Program-made: the position numbers and the translations under genes
Shown here: in pieces, positions 8,499-17,100 of the stretch
Layout: the number at the start of each line of letters is the position of its first letter
Numbering within the stretch: position 1 is the first letter of the stretch
Assembly: GCF_008086345.1 (NCBI RefSeq)
Contig: NZ_CP043006.1
Location: 406,032 to 470,031 of the forward strand
Reading direction: 5' to 3'
Source: Chitinophaga sp. XS-30
Lineage (GTDB): Bacteria; Bacteroidota; Bacteroidia; Chitinophagales; Chitinophagaceae
DNA: 64,000 nt
Notes under the pieces: generated by a model
The model's input: the letters and a program-made list of their open reading frames with translations, nothing else
What the model was told of the DNA's origin: nothing
The model's database searches: none

Positions 8499-8895
8499 TC
8501 TTCGCGTCATACTGATTGATGATAACGACATCGATCTGCTCCTTCACGAGCGGCTGATCACCCTTCAGGGTATCAGCAGGACCGTTCTGGCTTTCAGCAA
8601 TGCGAACAAGGCGCTGGAATTCCTTTCCAGCAACATTACCCTTCCGCACATCCCTCCCACGGTCATTCTGCTGGATATACAGATGCCTGAAATGGACGGC
8701 TTCGAGTTCCTTCGCTCCTTCGATTCCTACCCCTCCAAGATCAAGAACCAGTGTTCCATCATCATGGTATCCTCTTCGCTTGATTTCGGCGATATCTCCC
8801 GCACCAATGCCAATCCGCTGGTGATCCGGCTGCTGAAGAAACCCCTGCAGCCCAAAGAGCTGAAAGAGGTGATAGAAAGCATCTTCCAGCAATAA
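8482..8895 (+). CDS. Stand-alone response regulator receiver protein
   Basis: Single REC domain of 137 residues with the acidic pocket IDDND, phosphoacceptor D65 in ILLDIQMPEMDG, a Ser pair in VSSS and the LKKP lysine. It has no output domain. It starts inside the end of the preceding kinase gene, so it is most likely that kinase's phosphate acceptor and the end of the operon. A longer in-frame start at 8443 exists, but it would lie deep inside the kinase gene and adds no domain. How the signal reaches an effector is not evident here. Confidence 0.88.
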   Translation: MNSIPDLRVILIDDNDIDLLLHERLITLQGISRTVLAFSNANKALEFLSSNITLPHIPPTVILLDIQMPEMDGFEFLRSFDSYPSKIKNQCSIIMVSSSLDFGDISRTNANPLVIRLLKKPLQPKELKEVIESIFQQ

Positions 8896-8897
8896 AA

Positions 8898-8925
8898 AAA
8901 GCGTACCGCCGGAGCGATACGCTTT
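8898..8925. terminator. Bidirectional terminator between the signalling operon and htrA
   Basis: AAAGCGTA (8898-8905) pairs with TACGCTTT (8918-8925) around a 12-base loop. A-tracts precede it and T-rich sequence follows, so it can stop transcription from both converging units. Confidence 0.75.
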
Positions 8926-8947
8926 GTCTGTCAGACCATCCATCCTT

Positions 8948-10435
8948 TTAATTCAAATCATTGATACCGTAGTAATAAGTATTTCCGCTGCCGGGATAGG
9001 TCCCTTCTATCTGGAAATTGCCGTCCTGTTTTGCCAATGCCGATTTCAGTTCTTCGATATTTCTTACGGTTATCCCTCCGATCTTTGTAATAATGAATCC
9101 CGGGCGCATATTCGTCTGGCCGCTGATCACGCCATCGCGGATATTGGTGACCTGGAGGCCGCCCGGCAGGCGCAGTTTTGCTGCATCTGATTTGGACAGC
9201 GGCTCAAAATCAGCGCCCAGGGCCTCCACTGCCGCAGCCTGCTGGCCGGACATGGCGCCGAGTTTTCCTTTTAGTGTCACGCTAACCTTTCTTTCTTTTC
9301 CATCGCGCAGCACCACCAGATCTACCTTGTCACCCGGTTTCTGCATGGCGATCAGCTCGGATAACTTGGAGCTGGAAGTTACCGCTACGTCATTCACTTT
9401 CGTGATGGCATCGCCTTTCCGTATGCCCGCTGCCGCTGCTGCGCCATTGGGATCGGTATCTGCTACCCACACGCCGTTGCCGTCGTCCGTAACACCCAGT
9501 TCCCTGCGCGTTGCTTCATCCAGGTTCTCCGGGGCCATGCTGATACCGAGGTATCCGCGCTGAACGGAACCGTATTTCATGATGTCGCCCACCACTTTTT
9601 TCATGAGGTTGGAGGGGATGGAATAGGCATACCCCGCATAGGAGCCCGTGGGTGAAGCGATAGCGGCATTGATGCCGATCAGTTCACCGTTGGTATTCAC
9701 GAGGGCCCCGCCGCTGCTGCCGGGGTTCACGGCCGCATCCGTCTGCAGGAAAGCTTCCACCGGAGCGCTGCCCTGTCTGTTGATGCCGATATTGCGCGAT
9801 TTGGCGCTGATAATACCCTGGGTAACGGTCACATCCAGGTTCAGCGGGTAACCTACTGCCAGCACCCATTGGCCCAGGCGCACCTCGTCAGAGTTGCCCA
9901 GCGGCATCACCGGTAATCCCTTGCCATCGATCTTGATCAGGGCCAGGTCCGTATTCGGATCGTTGCCCACCACCTTTGCCTTGTAGTCCTTGCGGTCGTT
10001 CAGCGTTACGGTGATCTCGTTGGCACCGTCCACAACGTGATTGTTGGTGACGATGTACCCGTCTTCACTGATGATCACCCCTGAGCCGGAAGCCTTCTGG
10101 TCAGGCCGCTGGAAAGAGCGGCCGCCGCCAAAGAAACGTTCGAACAGCTGGTCGTCCATCCCGAAGGGGTTCATGCCGCCCCGGGACTGGGTTTGCTTGA
10201 ATTTTACCACTGTTCTGATATGTACCACAGAAGGAACCGCTGTGCCCGCTGCTCTTTCAAAGTCAACCGGCTGGGCTGCTGCGCCGCCGGAATAAGAAGT
10301 TTGTACCAGGGGTTTGGGATCATCCTGCAAGATACTGTTGTAGGGCTTGCCGGAAGAGGTGCTGCTCAGCGCATATCCCCCGCCGATGCCTGCCGCCAGT
10401 AAGGCAATGGCGGCGAAAGTCAGTTTTTTTGTCAT
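8948..10435 (-). CDS. htrA: HtrA/DegP-family periplasmic serine protease
   Basis: Envelope protease and chaperone that degrades misfolded periplasmic and outer-membrane proteins. The 495-residue protein has an N-terminal hydrophobic signal or anchor (FAAIALLAAGIGGGYAL), then a trypsin-like domain with the triad H133 (TNNHVVDGA), D163 (NTDLALI) and S241 (NPGSSGGAL). Two PDZ domains follow (about 290-375 and 400-490). The ATG at 10435 was chosen for its strong upstream GGAGATA ribosome-binding site. The open frame continues upstream through the regulatory repeats, but that part is not protein-like. An 11-bp-period direct repeat lies 36 bases before the start, just behind a two-component pair transcribed in the same direction. 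Control by that pair is a reasonable inference. Confidence 0.94.
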   Translation of the reverse strand: MTKKLTFAAIALLAAGIGGGYALSSTSSGKPYNSILQDDPKPLVQTSYSGGAAAQPVDFERAAGTAVPSVVHIRTVVKFKQTQSRGGMNPFGMDDQLFERFFGGGRSFQRPDQKASGSGVIISEDGYIVTNNHVVDGANEITVTLNDRKDYKAKVVGNDPNTDLALIKIDGKGLPVMPLGNSDEVRLGQWVLAVGYPLNLDVTVTQGIISAKSRNIGINRQGSAPVEAFLQTDAAVNPGSSGGALVNTNGELIGINAAIASPTGSYAGYAYSIPSNLMKKVVGDIMKYGSVQRGYLGISMAPENLDEATRRELGVTDDGNGVWVADTDPNGAAAAAGIRKGDAITKVNDVAVTSSSKLSELIAMQKPGDKVDLVVLRDGKERKVSVTLKGKLGAMSGQQAAAVEALGADFEPLSKSDAAKLRLPGGLQVTNIRDGVISGQTNMRPGFIITKIGGITVRNIEELKSALAKQDGNFQIEGTYPGSGNTYYYGINDLN

Positions 10436-10471
10436 AGTATCTCCTTTTTTGATACCGTAAAATTGAACAGG

Positions 10472-10491
10472 CATTCTGAATACATTCTGAA
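10472..10491 (-). promoter_or_regulatory. Candidate response-regulator operator upstream of htrA
   Basis: The minus strand reads TTCAGAATGTATTCAGAATG, two TTCAGAATG half-sites exactly 11 bp apart. OmpR-family regulators bind tandem half-sites on one helical face. Related sites (TTCAAAAT half-sites) lie at 25309-25328 and 27301-27320, by the paralogous pair. Confidence 0.6.
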
Positions 10492-10546
10492 TAAACAGGT
10501 GTAGCGGGATGGATTTAACTTTTTCTTAGGAGGGGCCGGGCAGCCG

Positions 10547-11812
10547 CTATCCCTTCATTTTCACGCTGAAAACGTGCATGGGATGCTCGTAAACATAGGT
10601 GATCTCATATTTGTACAGGTCGCAGACCTTTTTTACGATCTCCAGGCCCAGCCCCATGCTTTCCGCATCCGCACTGCTTTTGGCGAAGCGCTGGAAAAGG
10701 CGGGCCGTGTTGAGGGCGTAAAGCTGGCCGGTGTTCTGCACCGTGAACGTACCATTGGCGATCTTCACCAGGATGTTGCCGCCGTTGAGGTTATGGCGGA
10801 TGGCATTGGCCAGCAGATTGCTGAGCAACACTTCTATAAGGACGGGATTGGCATTCACCACGAGGTCTTCCTGCCAGTCGGTCTCCATACCCAGCTGTTT
10901 CTGTTCCGCCTGGGCGCGGTATTGTTCCAGCAGGTGAATGGCCATTTTCTGTACGGAAATATCCTCCGTTTCGGGGAATTGCCCGTTCTGGATGCGCGTG
11001 AGCAGGATGAGCCCTTTGTTCAGCCGGCCCATGCGCTGGCTGGCGGTGGCCATGTCTGTGATGAGCGCGGCCTGTTCCTCCGTGAGGGGAGTGGTTTGCA
11101 TCAGCAACTCCAGCTTTCCCTGGAAGATGGCCAGCGGGGTCCTCATTTCATGGGAGGCATTCTCCGCAAATTCTTTCTGGGAAACATAGGCCTTCCTGCT
11201 GCGCTCTGCCAGTTGCTCCACTGCCGTATTCAGCTCCTCAAATTCGCTGACGCCGGGTTTGCCCAGCAGCAGCGGCGCGGCGTCATCCACTTTATAGGCG
11301 CGAAGTTTGCGGAGCGTGTTGTAAAAAGGCTTCCAGACCTGGCGGGCCAGGCTACGGTTGATCAGCAGCAATCCGGCCAGCAACAGGGAAAGCAGCAGCA
11401 CCTGCAAAATGATGATGCTGGTGATGAGCGCCTCATGATTGGCGAGGGAAGATTTGATCTGCAGGCGGTAAGTTTCCTGGTTGATGACCAGGTGGGAAGT
11501 CAGCAGGCGGTAGGTGACCCGCCGGCGGGAGGTGCTGTCCACCACATCGGAGGTATAGAGCGAGTCCCGGCCGGTATGCGGGGCCGCGCGTTCCAGGGTG
11601 ATATCGTTGTTGAGCAGGGGATTATCGTCTTCCGGGTATTCATCCATTACCTGCAAACGCGGCACCAGCTGCGTTTTAGTGGCAATCAGGCGGGCATCCA
11701 CATTGGCGATCACAATGCGCTTCAGCACAAAATAGAATACCGGTACCGCCACCAGCAGCAGGATGACGGATAACAGGAAATAATACTGTACGGTTTTGTT
11801 CAGCAGCTTCAT
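10547..11812 (-). CDS. Sensor histidine kinase, OmpR-pair partner
   Basis: Inner-membrane two-component sensor of 421 residues. Transmembrane helices at about 10-30 and 130-151 flank a periplasmic domain of about 100 residues. H221 in FAENASHEMRTPLA is the phosphoacceptor. An ATPase domain with NLLANAIRHN, a degenerate G box (VQNTGQL) and GLGLEIV follows. No clear HAMP consensus is seen; a short linker with KPFYNTLRKLRAY takes its place. The gene overlaps the regulator gene by four bases and is followed after about 110 bases by htrA. The same architecture, with H at the same residue number, occurs in the kinase at 25274-26599, so the two are paralogues. Confidence 0.92.
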   Translation of the reverse strand: MKLLNKTVQYYFLLSVILLLVAVPVFYFVLKRIVIANVDARLIATKTQLVPRLQVMDEYPEDDNPLLNNDITLERAAPHTGRDSLYTSDVVDSTSRRRVTYRLLTSHLVINQETYRLQIKSSLANHEALITSIIILQVLLLSLLLAGLLLINRSLARQVWKPFYNTLRKLRAYKVDDAAPLLLGKPGVSEFEELNTAVEQLAERSRKAYVSQKEFAENASHEMRTPLAIFQGKLELLMQTTPLTEEQAALITDMATASQRMGRLNKGLILLTRIQNGQFPETEDISVQKMAIHLLEQYRAQAEQKQLGMETDWQEDLVVNANPVLIEVLLSNLLANAIRHNLNGGNILVKIANGTFTVQNTGQLYALNTARLFQRFAKSSADAESMGLGLEIVKKVCDLYKYEITYVYEHPMHVFSVKMKG

Positions 11813-12486
11813 GGCACTTCCATTTTATATCCCATGCCATACACTGCCTTGATCTGGTCTTTCCATCCGGCCTGTATCAGTTTCTTTTTCAGGTTTTTCA
11901 TATGGGCGTAGATGAAGTCGTAATTATCGAACAGCCCTTCCCCGTCGCCGGACAGGTGTTCTGCGATGGCATGTTTGGATACCACCCTGTTCCTGTTCGT
12001 GAGCAGGTACAGCAGCAGGTCGTATTCTTTACGGGTGACGTCTACCGCCTGCCCGTTCACGCGGACGGAGCGGGCCTGCGTATCCAGGCTGAGGGGGCCG
12101 GCTTCCAGGGCGGTATTGCCGGAAAAGCGCCGGCGGCGGATCACAGCGGCAATGCGGGCGCCCAGTTCGGAAAGGTGGAAGGGCTTCGTGAGGTAATCGT
12201 CCGCCCCCAGCTGCAGTCCCTGAATACGGTCGTCAATACCGTCACGGGCGGAGATAATGATCACCCCTTCGGTTTTATGATCGTCTTTCAGTGCCTTGAG
12301 CACCTGCAGGCCATTACCGTCCGGCAGCGATATATCCAGCAGGATGCAGTCGTATTCGAATGATTCTATCCTGTCCAGCGCCGTTTTGCAGTCCGGCGCT
12401 ACCTCGCAGGTATAATTCTCCGCTTCCAGGTAGGTAGCGATGCTTTTGCTGAGTGCCTGTTCGTCTTCAATAATAAGAATCTTCAT
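11809..12486 (-). CDS. OmpR-family response regulator
   Basis: DNA-binding response regulator of 225 residues. The REC domain has IIEDE, phosphoacceptor D51 in CILLDISLPDGNG, and K in YLTKPFH. The C-terminal winged helix has RKEYDLLLYLL and a recognition-helix region FIYAHMKNLKKKL, ending in YGMGYKMEVP. It is first in the unit with its kinase (ATGA overlap). It is closely similar throughout to the regulator at 26596-27279. The candidate target upstream of htrA is described at 10472-10491. No copy of that repeat was seen in front of this gene. Confidence 0.94.
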   Translation of the reverse strand: MKILIIEDEQALSKSIATYLEAENYTCEVAPDCKTALDRIESFEYDCILLDISLPDGNGLQVLKALKDDHKTEGVIIISARDGIDDRIQGLQLGADDYLTKPFHLSELGARIAAVIRRRRFSGNTALEAGPLSLDTQARSVRVNGQAVDVTRKEYDLLLYLLTNRNRVVSKHAIAEHLSGDGEGLFDNYDFIYAHMKNLKKKLIQAGWKDQIKAVYGMGYKMEVP

Positions 12487-12685
12487 GCCGGCATTAATTT
12501 ACAGAAAAAAATATTCCGGCGCGACACGAAGGCCGGGGATTGCCGGAGAGTATCCCGCGCGCTTGCGGCAGGCGGCAGAAAACTGGCATGCAGCGCCCTT
12601 GCAAAAGGCGGTTTCACGCCCGGCAGCGGCGAACGCCCATGTTGATTGGCGCTTATAAGCATCCGCCGGCACTGTGAAGAATTTT

Positions 12686-12715
12686 TTTGTTTTTTCGAAA
12701 AAGCGCCTAAATTTG
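12686..12715 (+). promoter_or_regulatory. Promoter of tRNA-Ala
   Basis: TTTG at 12686-12689 and TAAATTTG at 12708-12715, separated by 18 bases, match the Bacteroidota -33 and -7 elements. Transcription would start about 10 bases before the tRNA. Confidence 0.65.
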
Positions 12716-12733
12716 CACTCCATTCACGCACAG

Positions 12734-12806
12734 GGGGGATTAGCTCATCTGGTAGAGCGCAAGCATGGCATGTTTGAGGTGATCGGTTCGAGTCCGATAT
12801 CCTCCA
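12734..12806 (+). tRNA. tRNA-Ala (anticodon GGC)
   Basis: A complete cloverleaf can be folded by eye. The acceptor stem GGGGGAT pairs with ATCCTCC (one G-T pair). The anticodon stem CAAGC/GTTTG holds the loop ATGGCAT with anticodon GGC, and the T arm is ATCGG-TTCGAGT-CCGAT. The discriminator base is A. The following bases are CCC, so a complete CCA end is not encoded. Confidence 0.95.
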
Positions 12807-12811
12807 CCCGG

Positions 12812-12845
12812 AACGGGAAATCGGTAACACGGTTTCCCGTTTTTC
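12812..12845 (+). terminator. Terminator of tRNA-Ala
   Basis: AACGGGAAA (12812-12820) pairs with TTTCCCGTT (12833-12841), followed by T residues. It begins six bases after the tRNA. Confidence 0.85.
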
Positions 12846-12928
12846 TTTGCCCTGTTGCGGATGATTCGGCAACAGCATTAACATTCAGATGTTTTTTTGT
12901 ATCTTTCGTCACATATTCATGAAACCCA

Positions 12929-13333
12929 ATGAGACAAAAAATTACCTGTTTGCTAATTGACGATGATAAGGATGATCAGGAAATATTCAAGCTCGCGCTG
13001 CAGGATGTTAACCCGGATGTGATGTGTTTAACAGCGGATGACGGAGTTGAAGGCCTCAAACTCCTGCGGTCTGAGAAAGACTTTTCCCCGGCTTATATTT
13101 TTCTGGATCTGAACATGCCCCGCATGACGGGGAAGGACTGTCTCTGCGAGATCAAGAAAGATGAAAGGCTTTCGGATATTCCCGTAGTGATCTACTCCAC
13201 CTCTTCAGACCCTGGTGATATCAATGATTCCCGGTCGCTGGGAGCGAGTGACTATATCGTTAAACAGTTCAGCATCAGTTCGCTGAAATCGATACTGGAA
13301 CCGTATTTCAGCAAGAAAAAGGAAATAGCTTAA
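12929..13333 (+). CDS. Stand-alone response regulator receiver protein
   Basis: Single REC domain of 134 residues: LIDDDKDD acidic pocket, phosphoacceptor D60 in IFLDLNMPRMTG, and VIYSTSS with the switch Ser/Thr. The usual KP lysine-proline is KQF, a mild deviation. It has no output domain. It belongs to the small CheY-like proteins common in Bacteroidota beside hybrid kinases. It is transcribed towards the CheR/hybrid-kinase unit, with only three bases between the stop codons and no terminator between them. It may be a diffusible partner of those kinases; this is inferred only from position. Confidence 0.88.
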   Translation: MRQKITCLLIDDDKDDQEIFKLALQDVNPDVMCLTADDGVEGLKLLRSEKDFSPAYIFLDLNMPRMTGKDCLCEIKKDERLSDIPVVIYSTSSDPGDINDSRSLGASDYIVKQFSISSLKSILEPYFSKKKEIA

Positions 13334-13336
13334 GCA

Positions 13337-14176
13337 TTATTTCACTTTCCGCCATATTTTCTGGCGGTTCGGCAGTTGTTTGTATTTAGGCGCTATCACC
13401 GAATATTTCAGGCTTTCTTTTGCACCCAATGCCAGGAACCCGAGCGGCTCCAGGCTGTCTTCGAATAATTGCAGCACACGGTTCTGCAGTTCCTTATCGA
13501 AATAGATCAGCACATTCCTGCAGAGGATCAGCTGAAATTCGTTGAATGACCGGTCAGACACCAGGTTATGCGTGGATATGACCATCCGGCCGGACAGCTG
13601 TTCATCGAATTTTGCCCAATCGTATTTTGCCGTGTAGTACCGCGAAAAATCATGGAGACCGCCGGATTGGATATAGTTTTCCGAATACTGTTTCATATAC
13701 CGCAGGGGGAAGATGCCTTTGCGGAGCTTTTCCAGTACGGCCGGGTTAATATCCGTGGCATAGAGGAGGGAGCGTTCCAGCAGCCCGGCTTCCTTCAGAA
13801 GGATGGCCATGGAATAAACCTCTTCGCCGGAGGAGCATCCCGCATGCCAGATGCGGATGAAAGGATAGGTAGCCAGCACCGGCAGCACCTCCTCGCGCAG
13901 GCAGCGGTAGAAATGCGGATCACGGAACATTTCGGTCACATTCACCGTGATCTCCTCCACGAAATAACGGAAGTAATTGGGGTCTTCCCGGACGCGCAGC
14001 CTGAAGTCCAGGAAACCGGCAAACCTGTTCAGCGAAAACAGCCGGTTGATACGCCGCTTCAGTGACGGACGGGCATAATCATTAAAGTTGTATCCGTAGA
14101 TATCATGCACATCCTGCAGCAGCAGGGCTATCTCTTCGTCTTTAAGCTCGTATTCCACCTTTGATATTTGGATCAT
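13337..14176 (-). CDS. cheR: CheR-family protein-glutamate methyltransferase
   Basis: SAM-dependent methyltransferase of 279 residues. The N-terminal helical domain ends in the hallmark TEMFRDPHFY (81-90). The SAM-binding loop is HAGCSSGEEVYSMAI (111-125), followed by YATDIN and ILCRNVLIYFD. The ATG at 14176 was chosen because it overlaps the hybrid-kinase stop codon by four bases (ATGA) and matches the usual start. The longer open frame upstream is the shadow of the kinase gene. Chemoreceptors and a CheB methylesterase are not present nearby, so its substrate may be a kinase-associated protein. Confidence 0.92.
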   Translation of the reverse strand: MIQISKVEYELKDEEIALLLQDVHDIYGYNFNDYARPSLKRRINRLFSLNRFAGFLDFRLRVREDPNYFRYFVEEITVNVTEMFRDPHFYRCLREEVLPVLATYPFIRIWHAGCSSGEEVYSMAILLKEAGLLERSLLYATDINPAVLEKLRKGIFPLRYMKQYSENYIQSGGLHDFSRYYTAKYDWAKFDEQLSGRMVISTHNLVSDRSFNEFQLILCRNVLIYFDKELQNRVLQLFEDSLEPLGFLALGAKESLKYSVIAPKYKQLPNRQKIWRKVK

Positions 14177-17100
14177 TTGCCTGTATCGTACAGCCATACC
14201 CGCAGCAGGGACAATAACTGGTCGATATCCACCGGTTTGCTGATATAATCGGAAGCACCCGCGGCAATGCATTTCTCCCGGTCCCCGTTCATCGCCTTGG
14301 CTGTAACGGCAATGACCGGCAATCTGGCAAACCTCTTATCCGATTTGATCATGCGGGTGGATTCATAGCCATCCATTTCCGGCATCATCATATCCATCAG
14401 CACAATATCCGTTTCCGGATGTTCCCGGAGGCGGTCCAGCGCTTCCCGGCCGTCCACCGCGGAGATCACGCGCACCCCGCAGGCCTCCAGCGCCTTGGAT
14501 AGGGAGAAGATGTTCCGCACATCATCATCCGCCAGCAGCACCGTTTTCCCTTTCAGCACATCCTCCCGCGCGGCCTTGGGTTTCACGGTTTCCTTCTTTT
14601 CTTCCACCAGGTGCAGGAAGAGGGACACCTCATCGAGTATGCGCTGGTAGGAGTTGGCCACTTTGATCACGATGGAATCCGCATATTGCCTGATGCGCAA
14701 TTCCTCCGCCTTGCTGAGCTGCTTGCCTGTAAAGATGATGATGGGCACATTTTCCAGGCCGGGTGACTGTTTCACTTCATCGAGGGTATCGTAGGACCTT
14801 TCGCCGGAAACGCCCATATCCAGGATCACACAATTTACTTCCTTTTTCCGCAAGGCCTCAACGCTTTCCCCGATGTTGCCCCTGATCTCCGTGTTCACCC
14901 GGTAATTGCCAAGGTAATAGGCCAGCGCTTTGGCGTGTTTCATATCTTCTTCCACGATCAGCACCTTGCGGGGATTGTTATTGAGCATGAACTCTATCTT
15001 GCTGAAGATGTCTTCCATCTTGTCGTATGCCGCGGGTTTGTCGATAAAGTCCACCGCGCCTTTGGAAAGGCTTTTGAATTTCGCCTGGAAAGAGGACATG
15101 ACGTGCACGGGGATATGCCGGGTGAGCGGATCGTTCTTCAGCTCTTCCATCACTTCCCATCCATCCTTGACCGGCAGCTGGATATCCAGCAGGATGCCCT
15201 GTGGGCGATATTGCTGTGCCAGGCCCGCAGCATCATCGCCGCGTACGGTCACCACGCCTTTGTATCCTTTCTGCCGGGTGAATTCCAGCAAGGAGCGCGC
15301 AAAACCTGTATCATCTTCCACAATGAGTATCACGCGGTCTTTCCCGGTGATGGAATGGCGGTCGTCTGCAATGCTTTCGGGGATCACCGGTGTAACGAAG
15401 CGCTCCGGCACGACTTCCTGCAACAACACTTTCGGCCCTTCATCTTTCGGCAGGGCAAAACCGGCTGCGGAGCGGGTAGCCGGTATGATCACGGTAAATT
15501 CGCTGCCTTTGTCCGGCTGGCTTTTCAGGCGTATCTCCCCGCCCAGCAGCTTTGTCAGCTCCCGGCTGATGGACAGTCCAAGGCCCGTACCACCGTACTT
15601 GCGGCGGGTAGAGCCATCAGCCTGCTGAAATGCTTCAAAAATGTTCTGCTGTTTGTCTTCCGGAATACCGATCCCGGTATCGCTAACGGTGAACATCACG
15701 GTATTGCGGTTCTCTTCCGGCATGGACACCCGCAGCTCCACATATCCCTCTGCCGTAAATTTCAGCGCATTCGAGATCAGGTTGCGGATGATCTGATCCA
15801 GCCGCAGCCGGTCCGTTTCAATAATGCCGTAAACGTTCTCATCCGTTTCCACCCGGAAGCCGATCCCTTTTTCCCTGGCCACCGGCTCAAAGAGCGCTCT
15901 CATATCCCGAACGATCTCGTCTATGCGCACGTCGCTGTACATGAGGTCCATTTTACCGGCTTCTATCTTGGAGAGGTCGAGTATCTCGTCTATCAGCGAC
16001 AGCAGCCCCTTCCCCGAGTTCTGTATCACGCTGGCATACTCTACCTGGTCCGGCGTAAGGTTCTGCCCGCTGTTCTCTCCCATGAGGCGGGAGAGCAGCA
16101 GAATGGAATTGAGCGGCGTACGCAGTTCGTGGGACATATTGGCCAGGAATTCTGATTTATAGCGCGTGCTTTGCTCCAGTTCCTCTGCCTTGCGTTGTAT
16201 TTCCAGGTTCCTGTCAATCACCAGGCGGTTGCGTTCTTCCAGCAACCTTGTTTTTTCCTCCAGTTCCTCGTTGGCTCCCAGCAGCTCTTCCTGCTGTACT
16301 TTCAGCTCTTCTTCGGATGCCTGCAGTTTCTCCGTCTGGGCTTCCAGCTCACTGTTGATATTTTCCAGCTCGTTATGCTGCGCCTGCAATTCTTCTGATT
16401 GCGACTGTGTTTCTTCCAGGAGCTCCTGGAGGCGCTTGCGGTTCTTCACGCTATGCAGTACGGTGCCTATATTCGGACAGATCGCTTTCAGGAAGGCGAT
16501 ATCGTTCTCTGAAAAAGGCTTCAGCGATACCAGTTCGATCACGCCTTCTGTTCTGCGCTCATAGTCAAGCGGAATGGCAATGATGTTGCGGGGTTTGAGG
16601 ACACCGGTAGCATGACTGAACAGCATCAGGTCTTCCGGTACATCCTCCAGGTGAATGATCTTGCAGCTATCCGCGCATTGCCCCACCAATCCGTCCCCGA
16701 AGGGGATCACGGGTTTTGCGTACTGTTCATCGATCGCATAACCCTGCAGGAAACGCAGGGAAGAGCTGTTTTCTGTCGCATAGAATACGCCTGCGTGAGC
16801 ATGGGTATAAGTGATCACAAAATCCAGGATGCTGCGGGAGAGTATGGGCAGGTCGTATTCCCCCAGCATTTTGTCATGCAGCGTGGTCACACCCGTCTGC
16901 AGCCATTCCCTGGCTTCCAGCAAACCAAAGGAATATTGCAGGGACGCGGCCATTTTGTTCAGCGACACGGAAAGATAGCCGAGGCCATCCTCCCCTTCCT
17001 CCTGCGCCCGGGTGGAATAATCCCCGCCGGAGATCCGGTCTGCAATGTCGCGGATAATATTGATGCGCCGGTTGATATCCTGGTCTTTCTGCTCCAGCTC

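Noticed and set aside
10436..10474. N-terminal extension of HtrA
   Set aside because: The extension runs through the regulatory direct repeat and lacks a ribosome-binding site, whereas the ATG at 10435 follows GGAGATA and a normal signal segment.
12487..12733. Small open frames between the OmpR-type regulator and tRNA-Ala
   Set aside because: Both strands are open for short distances only, with proline/arginine-rich translations and no motif; the region is best explained as promoter and spacer.
13334..13336. Terminator between the converging REC and cheR genes
   Set aside because: Only three bases separate the stop codons and no hairpin with a T-run is present.
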